This document shows positions 1 to 11,311 of a stretch of DNA of 64,000 bases, piece by piece. Below the pieces are notes generated by a model. The model was given only the letters and a program-made list of their open reading frames with translations, did no database searches and was not told the origin of the DNA. The DNA is from Sesamum alatum (taxonomy: Eukaryota; Streptophyta; Magnoliopsida; Lamiales; Pedaliaceae), in NCBI GenBank assembly GCA_034509735.1, contig JACGWO010000011.1, positions 24,598,979 through 24,662,978 on the forward strand, read 5' to 3'. The position numbers and the translations under genes are program-made. Every line of letters begins with the position of its first letter. The stretch's first letter is position 1.

Positions 1-1462
1 TGTGTTGTGTGTGTGTGTTGGAGATTCATCATCTTGTAAATAGTAGGATGCTAGGGGTTTATATAGAAGAGGAGTTTAATCCTCTTTAAACTCCTCTTTT
101 AAGAACTCTAATTTGATTAGGATTTTGACCTAGTCAAAGTCCTAGTCAAACTAGTGTTTTGACCTAGTCAAAACGATCCTAGCCATCCATCTCTCCCATT
201 AATCTCAACCGTTGATTTAATTTAATGGAAATATTTAAAAACCTATTTAAATATTTCCAAGAGGCTAAAATAAATATAAATATTATTTAAGCCCATTAAA
301 TAAATCCCTTTGATAAATCCAATTTATCAATTTAATTCCTTCTATTAAATAGAAAGAATTATTTCTCCAAGAAAAATAAAGGTCCCGGTTAAATCTAATT
401 TAATCATTCCTTCACTCCAATATTTAATTCCAAATTAAATATTTAATTGTGTGTGGATAGTGTGTGACTCTTTAGGTTCACCATTCAGCTAGACTTGGTC
501 GGATTCCTAGAATCCGTCCGTTACCATGGGTGGCCATCTAGCAACGGTCCATGGCACTAGAGACTAGGTGAAATATTCAGGGATGAACATTTAGGCTCTA
601 ACAGTACGCTTGTCCTTCTGTCTTCGGTCTCATCACTTAGTGTCTAGGGCACGGATAACGCAGGTACCCATCTTGGACCTAAGTGTCGGTCTGTCCTCAC
701 TAAACGCCGCAAGGGAACCCTTCCCTTCTGTTCAGTCACTGTGGCCACAGTTTTAGGGACAAGACCTAGAGCATACATGAGACTCAACTGTCAAAACCTA
801 TTGACAGGAGACAGATCCTTTCTTGGAAACTACTGTCACTTTGCACACCAGGACTGCACTAGACATGGCTTATGACTACCAAAGAGAATTCTGGCAATCT
901 CTCACCATATCTAAGATACAGTTCTGATGTACAGGTAAACTCAGTAATTCCTCAAGTCAAAGGACTTGACCTGTACCGTTGGAACCGGGAATACTCGTCA
1001 TACCTTGCAGACCATACTCAAGGTCCTCCGTAAGACGGTTCCCACGAGTCACCTCAGTCAGCTGCATCCTAGCAGGCTAACCCACTAACACTGCTTAGAC
1101 GATCCTCGTCACCCGTCGATGAAACACGACAGCAGATGCTTAGTGCAAGTCTCAAATGGAATCCCGGTACCCATTTTTCGGGATTCCTTGACTTGGAGAT
1201 TTCCGGACTGATTCGGGAAGACTGATTCCATGGACCTACCTCCAAGCGTAGTCCCAGTCCCCGAAATTGATTCTCAGTCCGTGGGCTTTGTTTGCGTAGT
1301 GAACAGATATAGAAAAGTAGGTGCAAGTGAACACAAACAAAGTAATGCCAAATGAAAATTCACTTCTTTATTCATTAATGATTTATCAAAACACTTATAA
1401 TTGTCTAGACATAGGTTACATATACCCGCCAAAATTGGCTTACATGGTCACCTATTCTAACA
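1..1462 (-). repeat. 3' LTR of Copia-1 (truncated by window start)
   Basis: Near-perfect direct copy of 8435-9896. It ends on the plus strand in ...CTAACA, the complement of the element-sense start TGTTAG. The first roughly 530 bases of this LTR lie outside the window. It contains the same TATA-like stretch as the other LTR near position 57-66 and a GT-rich microsatellite at 1-20. Confidence 0.95.
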
Positions 1463-1473
1463 ATCTCCCACTT
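1463..1473 (-). other. polypurine tract of Copia-1
   Basis: Read on the minus strand this is AAGTGGGAGAT, directly followed by the LTR start TGTTAG. A purine run abutting the 3' LTR is where plus-strand DNA synthesis is primed in LTR retrotransposons. AAGTGGGAGATTG is a form often seen in plant Copia elements. Confidence 0.85.
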
Positions 1474-1478
1474 GACCT

Positions 1479-4400
1479 TTAAAGCCAATCACCCATATGC
1501 CTAATCCCCATCTTCTCAAGATGTTGCGTATGAGCACTTTGCGACATAGGCTTTGTCAGCGGGTCTGCTGTGTTGTCTGCTGAGTTGACTCGGTCCATCC
1601 GAACGTCACCTCTTCCTACCATTTCTCTAAGAAGATGGTAGCGTCTAAGAATGTGTTTGGAACGGTGGTGAGATCTCGGTTCCTTCGCTTGCGCTATTGC
1701 ACCGTTGTTATCACAGAAGATGACAACGGGCTCGGCGATGCTAGGCACCACACCCAACTCTTGGATGTAGTTTCTCATCCAAACCGCTTCCTTGGCAGCT
1801 TCTGAAGCTGCTATGTATTCAGCCTCAGTGGTGGAGTCAGCAGTGGTTGCTTGCTTGGAACTTTTCCAAGCCACTACTCCTCCGTTGAGTTTGAATACAT
1901 ATCCCAATTGAGACTTGGCATTCATCGTCATCAGACTGGAAGCTAGCGTCGCTAAAGCCTTCCAGAATAAGTTCTCCATTGCCATAGACCAAGAACATTT
2001 CCTTAGTCCTCCTTAGGTACTTAAGGATGCCCTTAACTGCATTCCAATGTGCCTCTCCTACACAGGACTGATATCTGCTAGTCACGCTCAAAGCGTATGC
2101 AATGTCAGGCCTGGTGCAGTGGACCGCATATTGGATGCTACCTACGGTAGAAGCATAGGGGATGACTTTCATCTTTTCAAGTTCCTCATCAGTCTGCGGG
2201 GACTGTTTCTTGGACAACTTGATCCCATGCCTCATAGGAAGGAACCCTCGTTTGGAGTTGTCCATTCGATATCTCTTTAGGACTTTCTCCATATACGAGT
2301 TTTGGGTGAGCCCTAACATCCTTTTAGATCTGTCCCTGACAATCTGGATGCCTAGGATGTAGGATGCTTCACCCAAGTCCTTCATGGAAAACTTGGTTGA
2401 CAGCCATGCTTTCGTGTTTCCTAACATTCTGACGTCATTTCCAATGAGCAGAATGTCATCCACGTAAAGCACTAGGAACACTATGGAGCTCCCACTGACC
2501 TTCTTGTATACACAAGGGTCGGATTCGTTTTTGATGAAGTCATAACCCCGTATTACCTCATCAAATCGAATGTTCCAACTCCGGGAAGCTTGTTTGAGGC
2601 CATAGATGGACTTCTGGAGACGACAGACTTTCTGTTCTTCTCCAGCGACCGTGAAACCCTCCGGCTGATCCATATAGATCTCTTCTTCAACGAAGCCGTT
2701 GAGGAAGGCCGTTTTCACGTCCATCTGCCATATTTCATAGTCATACCATGCTGCTATGGCAAGCAGGATCCGAATGGATTTAGCCATGGCTACTGGCGAG
2801 TAGGTATCCTCAAAATCGACCCCGGGTCGTTGAGTGTATCCCTTAGCTACAAGCCTAGCCTTGAAGGTAGTGACCTCTCCATCAACGCCGAGTTTGCGCT
2901 TGTAGACCCACTTACAGCCCACTGGCTTAACACCTTTCGGTGGATCTACAAGTCTCCAAACTTGGTTCTCGCTCATGGAGTCCATTTCGGTTTTCATGGC
3001 CTCAAGCCATTTCCCAGAGTCGATGTCTGACATCGCTTCCCCGTATGTCTTAGGATCGTTATCCAGAAGATCGGTCGCACCTAGAAATCCATATCTCACT
3101 GGAGGTCTGGATTCTCTAGTGGACCTTCGGAGAACGGGAACGTTAGTGGTAACTGTGGGCGCTGACTGTATCGGAGCCGGCGGTTCAGGGGCCGGGGCTG
3201 GCCTGCCTTGAGGTTGTCCTTCATGCCTAGCATGTTGGACTTCTCTAGGTAGGTCAGTCCTCCTAGTGTCTATCCTGAATCCTCTAGGTGAGGTTTCCGC
3301 GACTGTTTCTGATGACTGAGTTCCATCACTTGATTCCTCAAGGATCAGCTCATCAGGTTGGATATCCTCCGGGAAGCCTTGCTCCAAGAATACTGCATTC
3401 CTTGAAACAAATACCTTTTGTTCCAAAGGGTCATAAAAGTAATAACCCGCAGTTTCTTTAGGGTATCCAACGAACCTGCATAGGCTAGACCTGGATTCTA
3501 GCTTATCTCCCACTAACCTCTTGACGTATGCGGGGCTACCCCACACTTTCAAGTAGTTGTAGGATGCAGGCTTGCCGTGCCATATCTCATATGGCGTTTG
3601 GGTCACTACACTAGTAGGCGCCAAATTCAATAACTTGGCTGCCGTTTCTAATGCATAACCCCAAAACGATAGGGGCAATTTGGTAAAACTCATCATGGAA
3701 CGAACCATGTCCAACAGGGTTCGGTTCCTCCTTTCAGAGACGCCATTTAACTGTGGTGTTCCGGGAGGTGTCCATTCTGATATTATACCATGTTCCTTTA
3801 GATAATCTAGGAATTCGGCACTAAGGTATTCACCGCCTCTCGGTCTGACCGTAGGACTTTAATTTTGCAGTTGGTTTGATTCTCCACTTCAAGTCTGAAT
3901 TCTTTAAACCTCTCAAGAGCTTCAGACTTGTACCTCATCAGGTAAACATAACCATACCGTGAATGATCATCGGTGAAGGTTATGAAGTAGGAGAAACCCA
4001 CCTCGGGCCTGCGTCCTTAGTGGTCCACACACGTCTGTATGGACCAAGTCCAACAGACCTGTGGCAAGCCTGCTTTGTCCTACAAAGGGCTTCTTGGTCA
4101 TTTTCCCTCTTAGACAAGATTCACAAGTTGGTAGATCACTCAAGTCCCCAACCTCTAGGTTCTTTGAGTCTACCAACCTTTTCATCCTATCTTGGGATAT
4201 GTGACCTAGCCTAGCGTGCCACAGACGTGCGTTCCCGTTATTATCTAATTTCCGTTTGTGTTGAGCGTTAAGAACGAAATTCGTTTGTTGCAAGATATAG
4301 AGCCCATTATGTAATGTACCAAGTAGATGAGCAATTCCACACCTCATCAAATAAAAGCAATTTTTATTGATTTTAAACTCATAACCATTATTGTCTAACA

Positions 4401-4816
4401 ATGGAATGGAAATGATGTTTTTAATCATACTGGGTACAAAATAAACTTGCTCTAATTCTATGCTAATGGTTTCACTAATAACTAAAGTGGCGGATCCTAC
4501 TGCTTCTGCCGAGATGGCCTTGCCATTTCCGAGCTTCAGGATCATGTCCCCGCTACTTAGTTTTCTGCTTCTTTTCAAACACCTGCAGATCATTGCAAAT
4601 GTGAGCTCCACAGCCGGTATCCAATACCCAAGAGGCAGAATTAGTGACCATGTTAACCTCAATCACAAATATACCTGGTTTGAGAAGAGTTTGGGCACTC
4701 TCTCTTCCAATGCCCTTTCTCACGGCAGTTGATACATATGTCATATGCCTTCGACTGTTGCTTGGAGACAACCTTTCCCTTTCCTTTGCCTTTCCCCTCT
4801 TTGGCAATGGGAACAC
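1479..4816 (-). pseudogene. Copia-1 pol (protease, integrase, reverse transcriptase, RNase H), frameshifted
   Basis: Five reading-frame segments follow each other on the minus strand: protease (4816-4553, active-site DTG in VLDTGCGAHI); the HHCC zinc finger of pre-integrase with the first integrase Asp (4662-3967, LWHARLGH and CESC, then HTDVCGP); integrase core (4001 to about 3840, SDR); integrase Glu (GVSERRNR near 3755) running on into reverse transcriptase (to 1837, YVDD at 2455-2466); and RNase H (1985-1479, TEAEYIAASEA). Each handover needs a frame change, near 4570, 4000, 3840 and 1900-1985, with one more between gag and protease. Four of the five shifts go the same direction. No intact polyprotein can be made from this copy. 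Some shifts could be assembly indels. Confidence 0.9.
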
Positions 4817-5534
4817 TCTGAGTGTTCGTAGCTGCTATGACTGCCTTTCCCTTCCCTTTCTTCCTTTTCCAACGTCCGGCACCCTTGCCTTTCGTCTTGG
4901 AAGTAGAAGCACCTCCAAACAATACCGAAGGCGTGGACTTCTTAGTCGTTGCCTCGTATTGCACCAACATATTGATCAACTCATGAATACCCTTCTCAAG
5001 TGCATTCATGTTGTAGTTGACAATAAATTGATCAAAGGAGGGTGGGAGTGACTGAAGGATCACATCTATGTACGTTTCGTTATCGAGACCTGCCTTTAGG
5101 TCCTCGAGCTTTTCCACTAGGGTAAGCATTTTAACTCCATGTTCTTGTACAGAGGATCCTTCTGTCATTTTAGTTCCAAAGAACGCCTTGGTCGCGACAT
5201 ACCTAGTATGCCGGTTCGGGACTGCATAGCAATCCTTAAGGCGAGCCATTATGGAAGGGACATCGTCTAGCCTTTCATATTGCTTCTGAATCTCATTGGT
5301 CATCGAAGCAAGTATGATGCTACGAACCTTCCGGTTATCCTTATGCCAAGTCTCGAACGTCTCACGTTCCTCTGGCGTGGATCCTTCCGGTAAGGTCCTA
5401 GGGAGAGGCTCGTCCATGACGTAGCCTTGGTTCTCATAATCCAGGACTATCCTGAGATTGCGCAACCAGTCGTTGTAGTTGGTTCCATTAAATTTGTTTG
5501 TCTCAAGAATGGTTGAAAGTGGGTTCTTAGACAT
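4659..5534 (-). CDS. Copia-1 gag (nucleocapsid) protein
   Basis: A 291-residue open frame starting with ATG at 5534 (MSKNPLSTILETNKFNG). The N-terminal two thirds match the plant Copia gag domain (UBN2/gag-polypeptide type). A Lys/Gly-rich linker (about residues 215-265) follows, then a CCHC zinc knuckle CINCREKGHWKRECP (C-X2-C-X4-H-X4-C). Gag packages element RNA into cytoplasmic virus-like particles. The frame ends shortly after the knuckle at a stop; protease continues one frame over, whereas plant Copia elements usually have one continuous gag-pol frame. Gag itself looks intact. Confidence 0.88.
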   Translation of the reverse strand: MSKNPLSTILETNKFNGTNYNDWLRNLRIVLDYENQGYVMDEPLPRTLPEGSTPEERETFETWHKDNRKVRSIILASMTNEIQKQYERLDDVPSIMARLKDCYAVPNRHTRYVATKAFFGTKMTEGSSVQEHGVKMLTLVEKLEDLKAGLDNETYIDVILQSLPPSFDQFIVNYNMNALEKGIHELINMLVQYEATTKKSTPSVLFGGASTSKTKGKGAGRWKRKKGKGKAVIAATNTQSVPIAKEGKGKGKGKVVSKQQSKAYDICINCREKGHWKRECPNSSQTRYICD

Positions 5535-7891
5535 TTTAAAATCTACATGTTGAAAAACAACGCGCGATCAGCAGAAAGTAAAGACGGTGGTTTGATAAAA
5601 AATAATTAAATGCTTGGTCTTTAGTCATTTAATCCTCCCACTATTTATACGAAAACACGGTACTCTCAAACGTAGTTTTCGGGAAATCCTTTCCTAGTGG
5701 GCTTGGGATCCACAGCGATTTTTCCCATACCCCGCTTTTACGATTCGCATGGAAAAGATCCTGTGGGAGGTATTCCATACCATTCTCGTTCCACGAGATT
5801 CCCAAGATTATTGCCTCACCCTTTTGCATGATCCCGAGGACTCCAAGCGAATCATGCTAATTAGGCGTTAGACCCGACCCAATCGACCGAGCCATGGACC
5901 CACTAGTACCCCCACGACTCGTGAGACAGGTAGCAGCAGCCCATTTTTCGTTCATGACATAGTGCAGCTTCTTTTAAGTACAATAACGTGCCACGACTCG
6001 TGAGACCACGCTATTGACCTAAGACAGCTTCCTCACTATGCCACGGATTGGAAGGCATGGACGAACTCCTAGAGTTCATGTCCACTTTATCTAGGGTCTA
6101 ATATTTTAACATTGGTCCAACCAATGTGAGAGTAATAATGACCGAGATCTCATACTATATCCATACATTCATCCAAAAATGCATAAATGAAATTCATCCA
6201 TAGCAGTTATACATGATAAATAAAACCCATTCATCCATCACAATAACCACATGCAAAATTAAAGCCTAGCACGCCCCTGTTGGATGATCACAAGCCCGAA
6301 TCCTATGCGATCCACTGAGCCCGCAGTGGATCTATGGTCAATCTAGGGTTGGTCCTATACTATTACAATAATAGTAACCCAATCATCATTCTGATGGGCC
6401 TTGGTCTCTTTTTCTCTTTCTTCACTTCATGGAAAACGCCAAGGGACCTCTGGTCTGGGCTCTCCATGTGGTCCTTCCTTCTTCTCCACCAATTACAAAA
6501 ATGGAAACCTCACTCCTAGTCTACTCTCATTACATATAAAAAAATTAGAAACCCCAGCGAAACCCCGGGGGGAGTACATAAGGAGGGAGGTAGAAAGCCT
6601 TATTATTCCAAGGCACTAGAAAGAGAGAAGGAGAAAGCAGTTAAAGAGGCACACAGGCCCAACAGTAAATTAAACCATACATTCGGTCTAGGGCTCGTGA
6701 TCATCCATTTCCATCCAACACACATAATCACATGATCCAATCACATAATTACAATATACCAATAATTCATGATTTCCAATCATAATAATCCAAAACAGAA
6801 ATAAATGATCATGTGCGCAACGTGTGAAAAATAAAACACAAATATTGGTAATAATATTTTTCTCGTTTTAGGAAAACCTTTCCTCATTATTTTAAGTAAA
6901 ATAACCCCGGGATTCCAAATCCAATTTATTTTACTCCTAAAATAATGTCTTTAGGAATTTAGGCAAAATTGAACCCAAAAAACGAATTTTCAGAATTAAT
7001 TCAAAATTAAAACTGAAAAGTAAATAATAAATAAAAAATAATAATGCTAGGGTTTCAAAAAACCCTAGCTGCAGCAGCCGCCGGCCGCCGCCACCGGCGG
7101 CAGTCGGCCGCCGGGCGCGCAGGGCAGCAGGCCCTGCCTGCCGCCTCTGCGCGCGCGCAGGCACCGCCTTGCCGGGCGCGCGCGCGCAGGCCCCTGCCTG
7201 TGTGCGCGCGCGCCTGGCCGGCATCAGTCTGCGCGGCCTGGCGCATCGGCAGGCCGACGCGCGCGCAGGCTCCTTTGCCTGTGCGCGCGCGCTGGCCTGC
7301 TGGCCACCGGCCGCGTCCCTGCGTCGTGCGCAGAGCGCGCGCGCAGACGCGCACTGGGCGTGCCTGCCGGGCGCGCGCGCGCAGACGCCTCCGTCTGCGT
7401 GCGCGCGCGCCTGGTGCCCGTCCGCGCGCGGGTTCCTCCGCCCGCCAGCCTTGCGCGCGCGCGCGCATGGGCGCGCCTGCCGGGCGCGCGCGCGCAGACA
7501 CCTCTGTCTGCCCGCGCGCGCGCCTGGAGGCGTTTCCATGCGCGCACGCCCGCGCGCAGCCAACCCGGCTGCGCGCTGCCCCTGCGCGGCCGGCAGCGCG
7601 CGCGCGCGCAGGCTTCCCATGCCTGCGCGCGTCTGCCCTGCCGGCAGCGCTCGGCTGCGCGCGGCCAGCCTTCCCGGCTGGCCGGCTGTGACGTTTTCTC
7701 GTTTTTCAGATTAATTCCCATCCCGATTCCCAAGAAAAACAGAAAATACCAATATTCAGCAATTCACACGAATTAAAAGCAATAAAATAACATGCTTCAA
7801 GAATCAAGAAATTCAAGATTTAATTACAACATGCTATTTCACGTTTCATGCTTAAAACGCACATAAACCCTAGGCCTATACACCGAACCGG
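5535..7891 (-). other. Copia-1 long untranslated leader
   Basis: About 2.36 kb between the primer-binding site and the gag start, unusually long for Copia. I see no protein domain in it. The gag-proximal part (5535-7050) is of ordinary composition. The part nearer the LTR holds the very GC-rich block at 7060-7690. The short open frames here have no supporting motifs. Confidence 0.7.
7060..7690. repeat. hyper-GC, CpG-dense block with repeated hairpins
   Basis: About 630 bases made mostly of alternating GC runs (GCGCGCGCGC) in an otherwise AT-rich window. A degenerate unit recurs near 7170, 7369 and 7484: GCCGGGCGCGCGCGCAG, a short spacer, then a GTCTG-type complement and GCGCGCGCGC. At 7371-7412 the halves CGCAGACG and CGTCTGCG can fold as a hairpin flanked by GC runs. 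All six frames stay open over long stretches because stop codons need A and T, so the Arg/Ala-rich open frames here are compositional artefacts. Alternating GC tracts are Z-DNA prone. Function unknown. Confidence 0.85.
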
Positions 7892-7903
7892 GCTCTGATA
7901 CCA
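7892..7903 (-). other. primer-binding site of Copia-1 (initiator tRNA-Met)
   Basis: On the minus strand this reads TGGTATCAGAGC, the classic plant Copia site complementary to the 3' end of initiator tRNA-Met. One base separates it from the LTR end (7905). It fixes the orientation of the element and the inner LTR boundary. Confidence 0.93.
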
Positions 7904-7904
7904 C

Positions 7905-9896
7905 TGAAAGATTATGTGGATCGTCCCGGGAAAAGCGCGAATGCGGAAGCGCGGTATAAATTAAAAATTAAAACGGAATTTAAACATGCTTTTAAATTAA
8001 AAAACACGTTTCAAAGGGTGTGCCTTTGAAATTTTCCCGGGCGTTCGGTGTATCTCATGAACGAATAACATAAAATAAATCATGGAGGCCATAGGGTTGG
8101 AAAATAAAAGAGGACGAAAATCATAAACGAGACCTACCCGTTGTCGTTTTCGTCTTCAACGGCTACACGCGTTGTTCCCCGTTTTGCACCAAGATCTCGT
8201 TCTTGAGACCCTCCAAATCGTGACACACGATCCACCCACGTATCTTGCACGTCGTGCTAGCAACGAACAAGTGTATAATTTTGGAGTGGATGAATCAATA
8301 ACACATTATCAATTAATGGTATTGATTCATCAAGATTCTAATGTTCCAAGAACAAAAGAATCAAGAAAAACTATTTTCTTGAGAGAGAGAGAGGGCGGAC
8401 GAGAGAGATGGGAGAGAGAGAGAAATCGTGTGTGTGTGTTGTGTGTGTGTGTTGGAGATTCATCATCTTGTAAATAGTAGGATGCTAGGGGTTTATATAG
8501 AAGAGGAGTTTAATCCTCTTTAAACTCCTCTTTTAAGAACTCTAATTTGATTAGGATTTTGACCTAGTCAAAGTCCTAGTCAAACTAGTGTTTTGACCTA
8601 GTCAAAACGATCCTAGCCATCCATCTCTCCCATTAATCTCAACCGTTGATTTAATTTAATGGAAATATTTAAAAACCTATTTAAATATTTTCCAAGAGGC
8701 TAAAATAAATATAAATATTATTTAAGCCCATTAAATAAATCCCTTTGATAAATCCAATTTATCAATTTAATTCCTTCTATTAAATAGAAAGAATTATTTC
8801 TCCAAGAAAAATAAAGGTCCCGGTTAAATCTAATTTAATCATTCCTTCACTCCAATATTTAATTCCAAATTAAATATTTAATTGTGTGTGGATAGTGTGT
8901 GACTCTTTAGGTTCACCATTCAGCTAGACTTGGTCGGATTCCTAGAATCCGTCCGTTACCATGGGTGGCCATCTAGCAACGGTCCATGGCACTAGAGACT
9001 AGGTGAAATATTCAGGGATGAACATTTAGGCTCTAACAGTACGCTTGTCCTTCTGTCTTCGGTCTCATCACTTAGTGTCTAGGGCACGGATAACGCAGGT
9101 ACCCATCTTGGACCTAAGTGTCGGTCTGTCCTCACTAAACGCCGCAAGGGAACCCTTCCCTTCTGTTCAGTCACTGTGGCCACAGTTTTAGGGACAAGAC
9201 CTAGAGCATACATGAGACTCAACTGTCAAAACCTATTGACAGGAGACAGATCCTTTCTTGGAAACTACTGTCACTTTGCACACCAGGACTGCACTAGACA
9301 TGGCTTATGACTACCAAAGAGAATTCTGGCAATCTCTCACCATATCTAAGATACAGTTCTGATGTACAGGTAAACTCAGTAATTCCTCAAGTCAAAGGAC
9401 TTGACCTGTACCGTTGGAACCGGGAATACTCGTCATACCTTGCAGACCATACTCAAGGTCCTCCGTAAGACGGTTCCCACGAGTCACCTCAGTCAGCTGC
9501 ATCCTAGCAGGCTAACCCACTAACACTGCTTAGACGATCCTCGTCACCCGTCGATGAAACACGACAGCAGATGCTTAGTGCAAGTCTCAAATGGAATCCC
9601 GGTACCCATTTTCGGGATTCCTTGACTTGGAGATTTCCGGACTGATTCGGGAAGACTGATTCCATGGACCTACCTCCAAGCGTAGTCCCAGTCCCCGAAA
9701 TTGATTCTCAGTCCGTGGGCTTTGTTTGCGTAGTGAACAGATATAGAAAAGTAGGTGCAAGTGAACACAAACAAAGTAATGCCAAATGAAAATTCACTTC
9801 TTTATTCATTAATGATTTATCAAAACACTTATAATTGTCTAGACATAGGTTACATATACCCGCCAAAATTGGCTTACATGGTCACCTATTCTAACA
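7905..9896 (-). repeat. 5' LTR of Copia-1, 1992 bp
   Basis: Begins TGAAAGATTATG next to the primer-binding site and ends CTAACA on the plus strand, giving the usual TG...CA termini in either orientation. It contains the element promoter and polyadenylation region. The outer 1462 bases are the near-identical partner of 1-1462. Confidence 0.95.
8491..8500 (-). promoter_or_regulatory. TATA-like box in the Copia-1 5' LTR
   Basis: On the minus strand this reads CTATATAAAC, a good plant TATA match. It lies about 1.4 kb inside the LTR in element sense, so transcription would start near 8460. A GA-rich stretch (8380-8425) follows downstream. Inferred from the motif only. Confidence 0.5.
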
Positions 9897-9901
9897 AGTA
9901 G
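9897..9901. other. probable target-site duplication (one copy) of Copia-1
   Basis: AGTAG directly follows the LTR end. Copia insertions duplicate 5 bp; the partner would lie left of the window, so this cannot be confirmed here. Confidence 0.4.
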
Positions 9902-10982
9902 CGCATGGAGACATTCAATATGTGTATAATTAAATTTTTATTGACTTTGTTTATTTAAATAAAACGAAAGAAATATTTTTGAATAACTTATCAAAGCTAC
10001 TATATTTTTTAACTCTAAATATGCATCAATAGAAAATTCATTTGTAAAATCAAGTGAGTTTTTTAGATATATAAAAAAGTAAGTATATTTAAGGGGTTTT
10101 GGTTACAATCAAATATATTATTTTAAGGGACTCGAGCTTAATAAATAACATAGATAATTATCGAAATATCAATTATTAACATTAAATATTTATAATTGAG
10201 TTAAAAGTATTATTAAAATAGATAAATTACTACCGTCAAAAGCAGCTAATCGGACCTCTGATGCGTTGGCAATCGCCTCTAGAAAGTCGGCCTATTTTGT
10301 CAATGTTAACTCTCTTCCATTTCCGGTGCCGTCCAAATGAGTCATCGACCGCCTTCTGCTCCATCCGGCACCCCATCTCCTAACGAACATTTTCATATGA
10401 TTGAATCACATTTTCATCAACAAACACTTCAAGGCCCAAGTCCCGATCATCGTTCGTCTTCCTCGTCGATTCCCCACCATCTGGCCCGACCCATCGCCGA
10501 AGACTACCACCAATCGACTCGTCATCGTTCGACGAGTCGAACGTAGCTACACCCAACTCCTATCGTCGCCTCTCCGGCCAGATCTCCCATTTTCTCTTTC
10601 CCATCAATTAGCGAGCTTTGTGCAAAAATATTTTCTGGTGGCGACGCGGCGGTGGTGGCGGTTGAGGACTTCTGACGGTCAGTGGTGGTTGGGGTTTATA
10701 TGTGATTTATCTCCTTTTCTTAGTTAGCAAATTTGACGTGGCATTTAATGCCACGTCAATATACTTGTAGGCAAAATGAACCAATCACATGAAAAAATCC
10801 CAATTTAATAGAGACATGTGAGGAGCACATGTTATTTTTCAGCGAGATTTTGCAATTTCCGGCGCTAAAGGACCAAAATCGTGAAAATACAAAAAAATAT
10901 AGGACCAATGCTCAACCCTAGAAACATAAAAGATAAAAATGCCAAAAATCAATAGTTACAAGACCAAAAAATAATTTAATAT
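9902..10982. other. spacer between the two Copia elements
   Basis: AT-rich to 10230, then a more balanced stretch (10240-10720) with a 69-codon ATG frame at 10337-10546 (MSHRPPSAPSGTPSPNEH), rich in Ser, Pro and His. It has no domain I recognise and no promoter I can defend. It may be a degraded gene or element fragment. The part from 10860 resembles the GGACCAAAA-type ends of plant MITEs. Confidence 0.35.
10734..10758. promoter_or_regulatory. perfect 25-bp palindrome with two TGACGTGGCA arms
   Basis: The arms TGACGTGGCATT and AATGCCACGTCA are exact inverted copies separated by a single T. Each arm holds ACGTGGC, the core bound by plant bZIP factors (G-box/ABRE, here hybrid with the TGACGT C-box). 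Whether it regulates anything is unknown; no intact gene lies beside it. Confidence 0.5.
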
Positions 10983-11003
10983 TGTAAATATATTGTAAAT
11001 ACA

Positions 11004-11042
<39 letters not shown>

Positions 11043-11311
11043 CATTATTACTATTATTATTATTATGTATGAATGCACATACCCCTTGGTATTTTCCTCA
11101 TAATATCTCTTACCTTTTGTAATCCCCCATTATGTTTGTAATTATATTTATTTAATATTTTAGTTTGTAACAACATTTTGGTGCCCTATAAAGACCACCA
11201 TGTAATTCATTTGTAAATAAGCTTTTGAAATATAAGATTAGAAGTTTTGAAGAAAATTTTATTCTTGTCTTTAATGGCCAATAAACTTAGAACTTTTCTA
11301 AGTTTATAACA
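10983..11311 (+). repeat. left LTR of Copia-2 with (ATT)n tract
   Basis: Starts TGTAAATATATT and ends TTTATAACA. It contains a long ATT microsatellite at about 11006-11066, near the U3 start, which also exists shorter in the right LTR. Confidence 0.9.

Larger units (their letters stand above)
1..9896 (-). mobile_element. Copia-1: young LTR retrotransposon, left end outside the window
   Basis: A Ty1/Copia element read right to left. The 5' LTR is 7905-9896, the primer-binding site 7892-7903, gag 4659-5534, pol 1479-4816, the polypurine tract 1463-1473 and the partial 3' LTR 1-1462. The domain order gag, protease, integrase, reverse transcriptase, RNase H defines Copia. Position 1 of the window aligns with 8435 of the other LTR. 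Across the shared 1462 bases I see only two differences, both one T more or less in short T runs (about 230/8690 and 1170/9610). This implies a very recent insertion, yet pol carries several frameshifts, so this copy probably moved with proteins supplied by another copy. Confidence 0.93.

Noticed and set aside
6937..7776. Long Arg/Ala-rich open frames on both strands (up to 227 codons)
   Set aside because: All frames are open because the block is nearly pure G and C. The products are low-complexity and the frames overlap each other and the leader of Copia-1.
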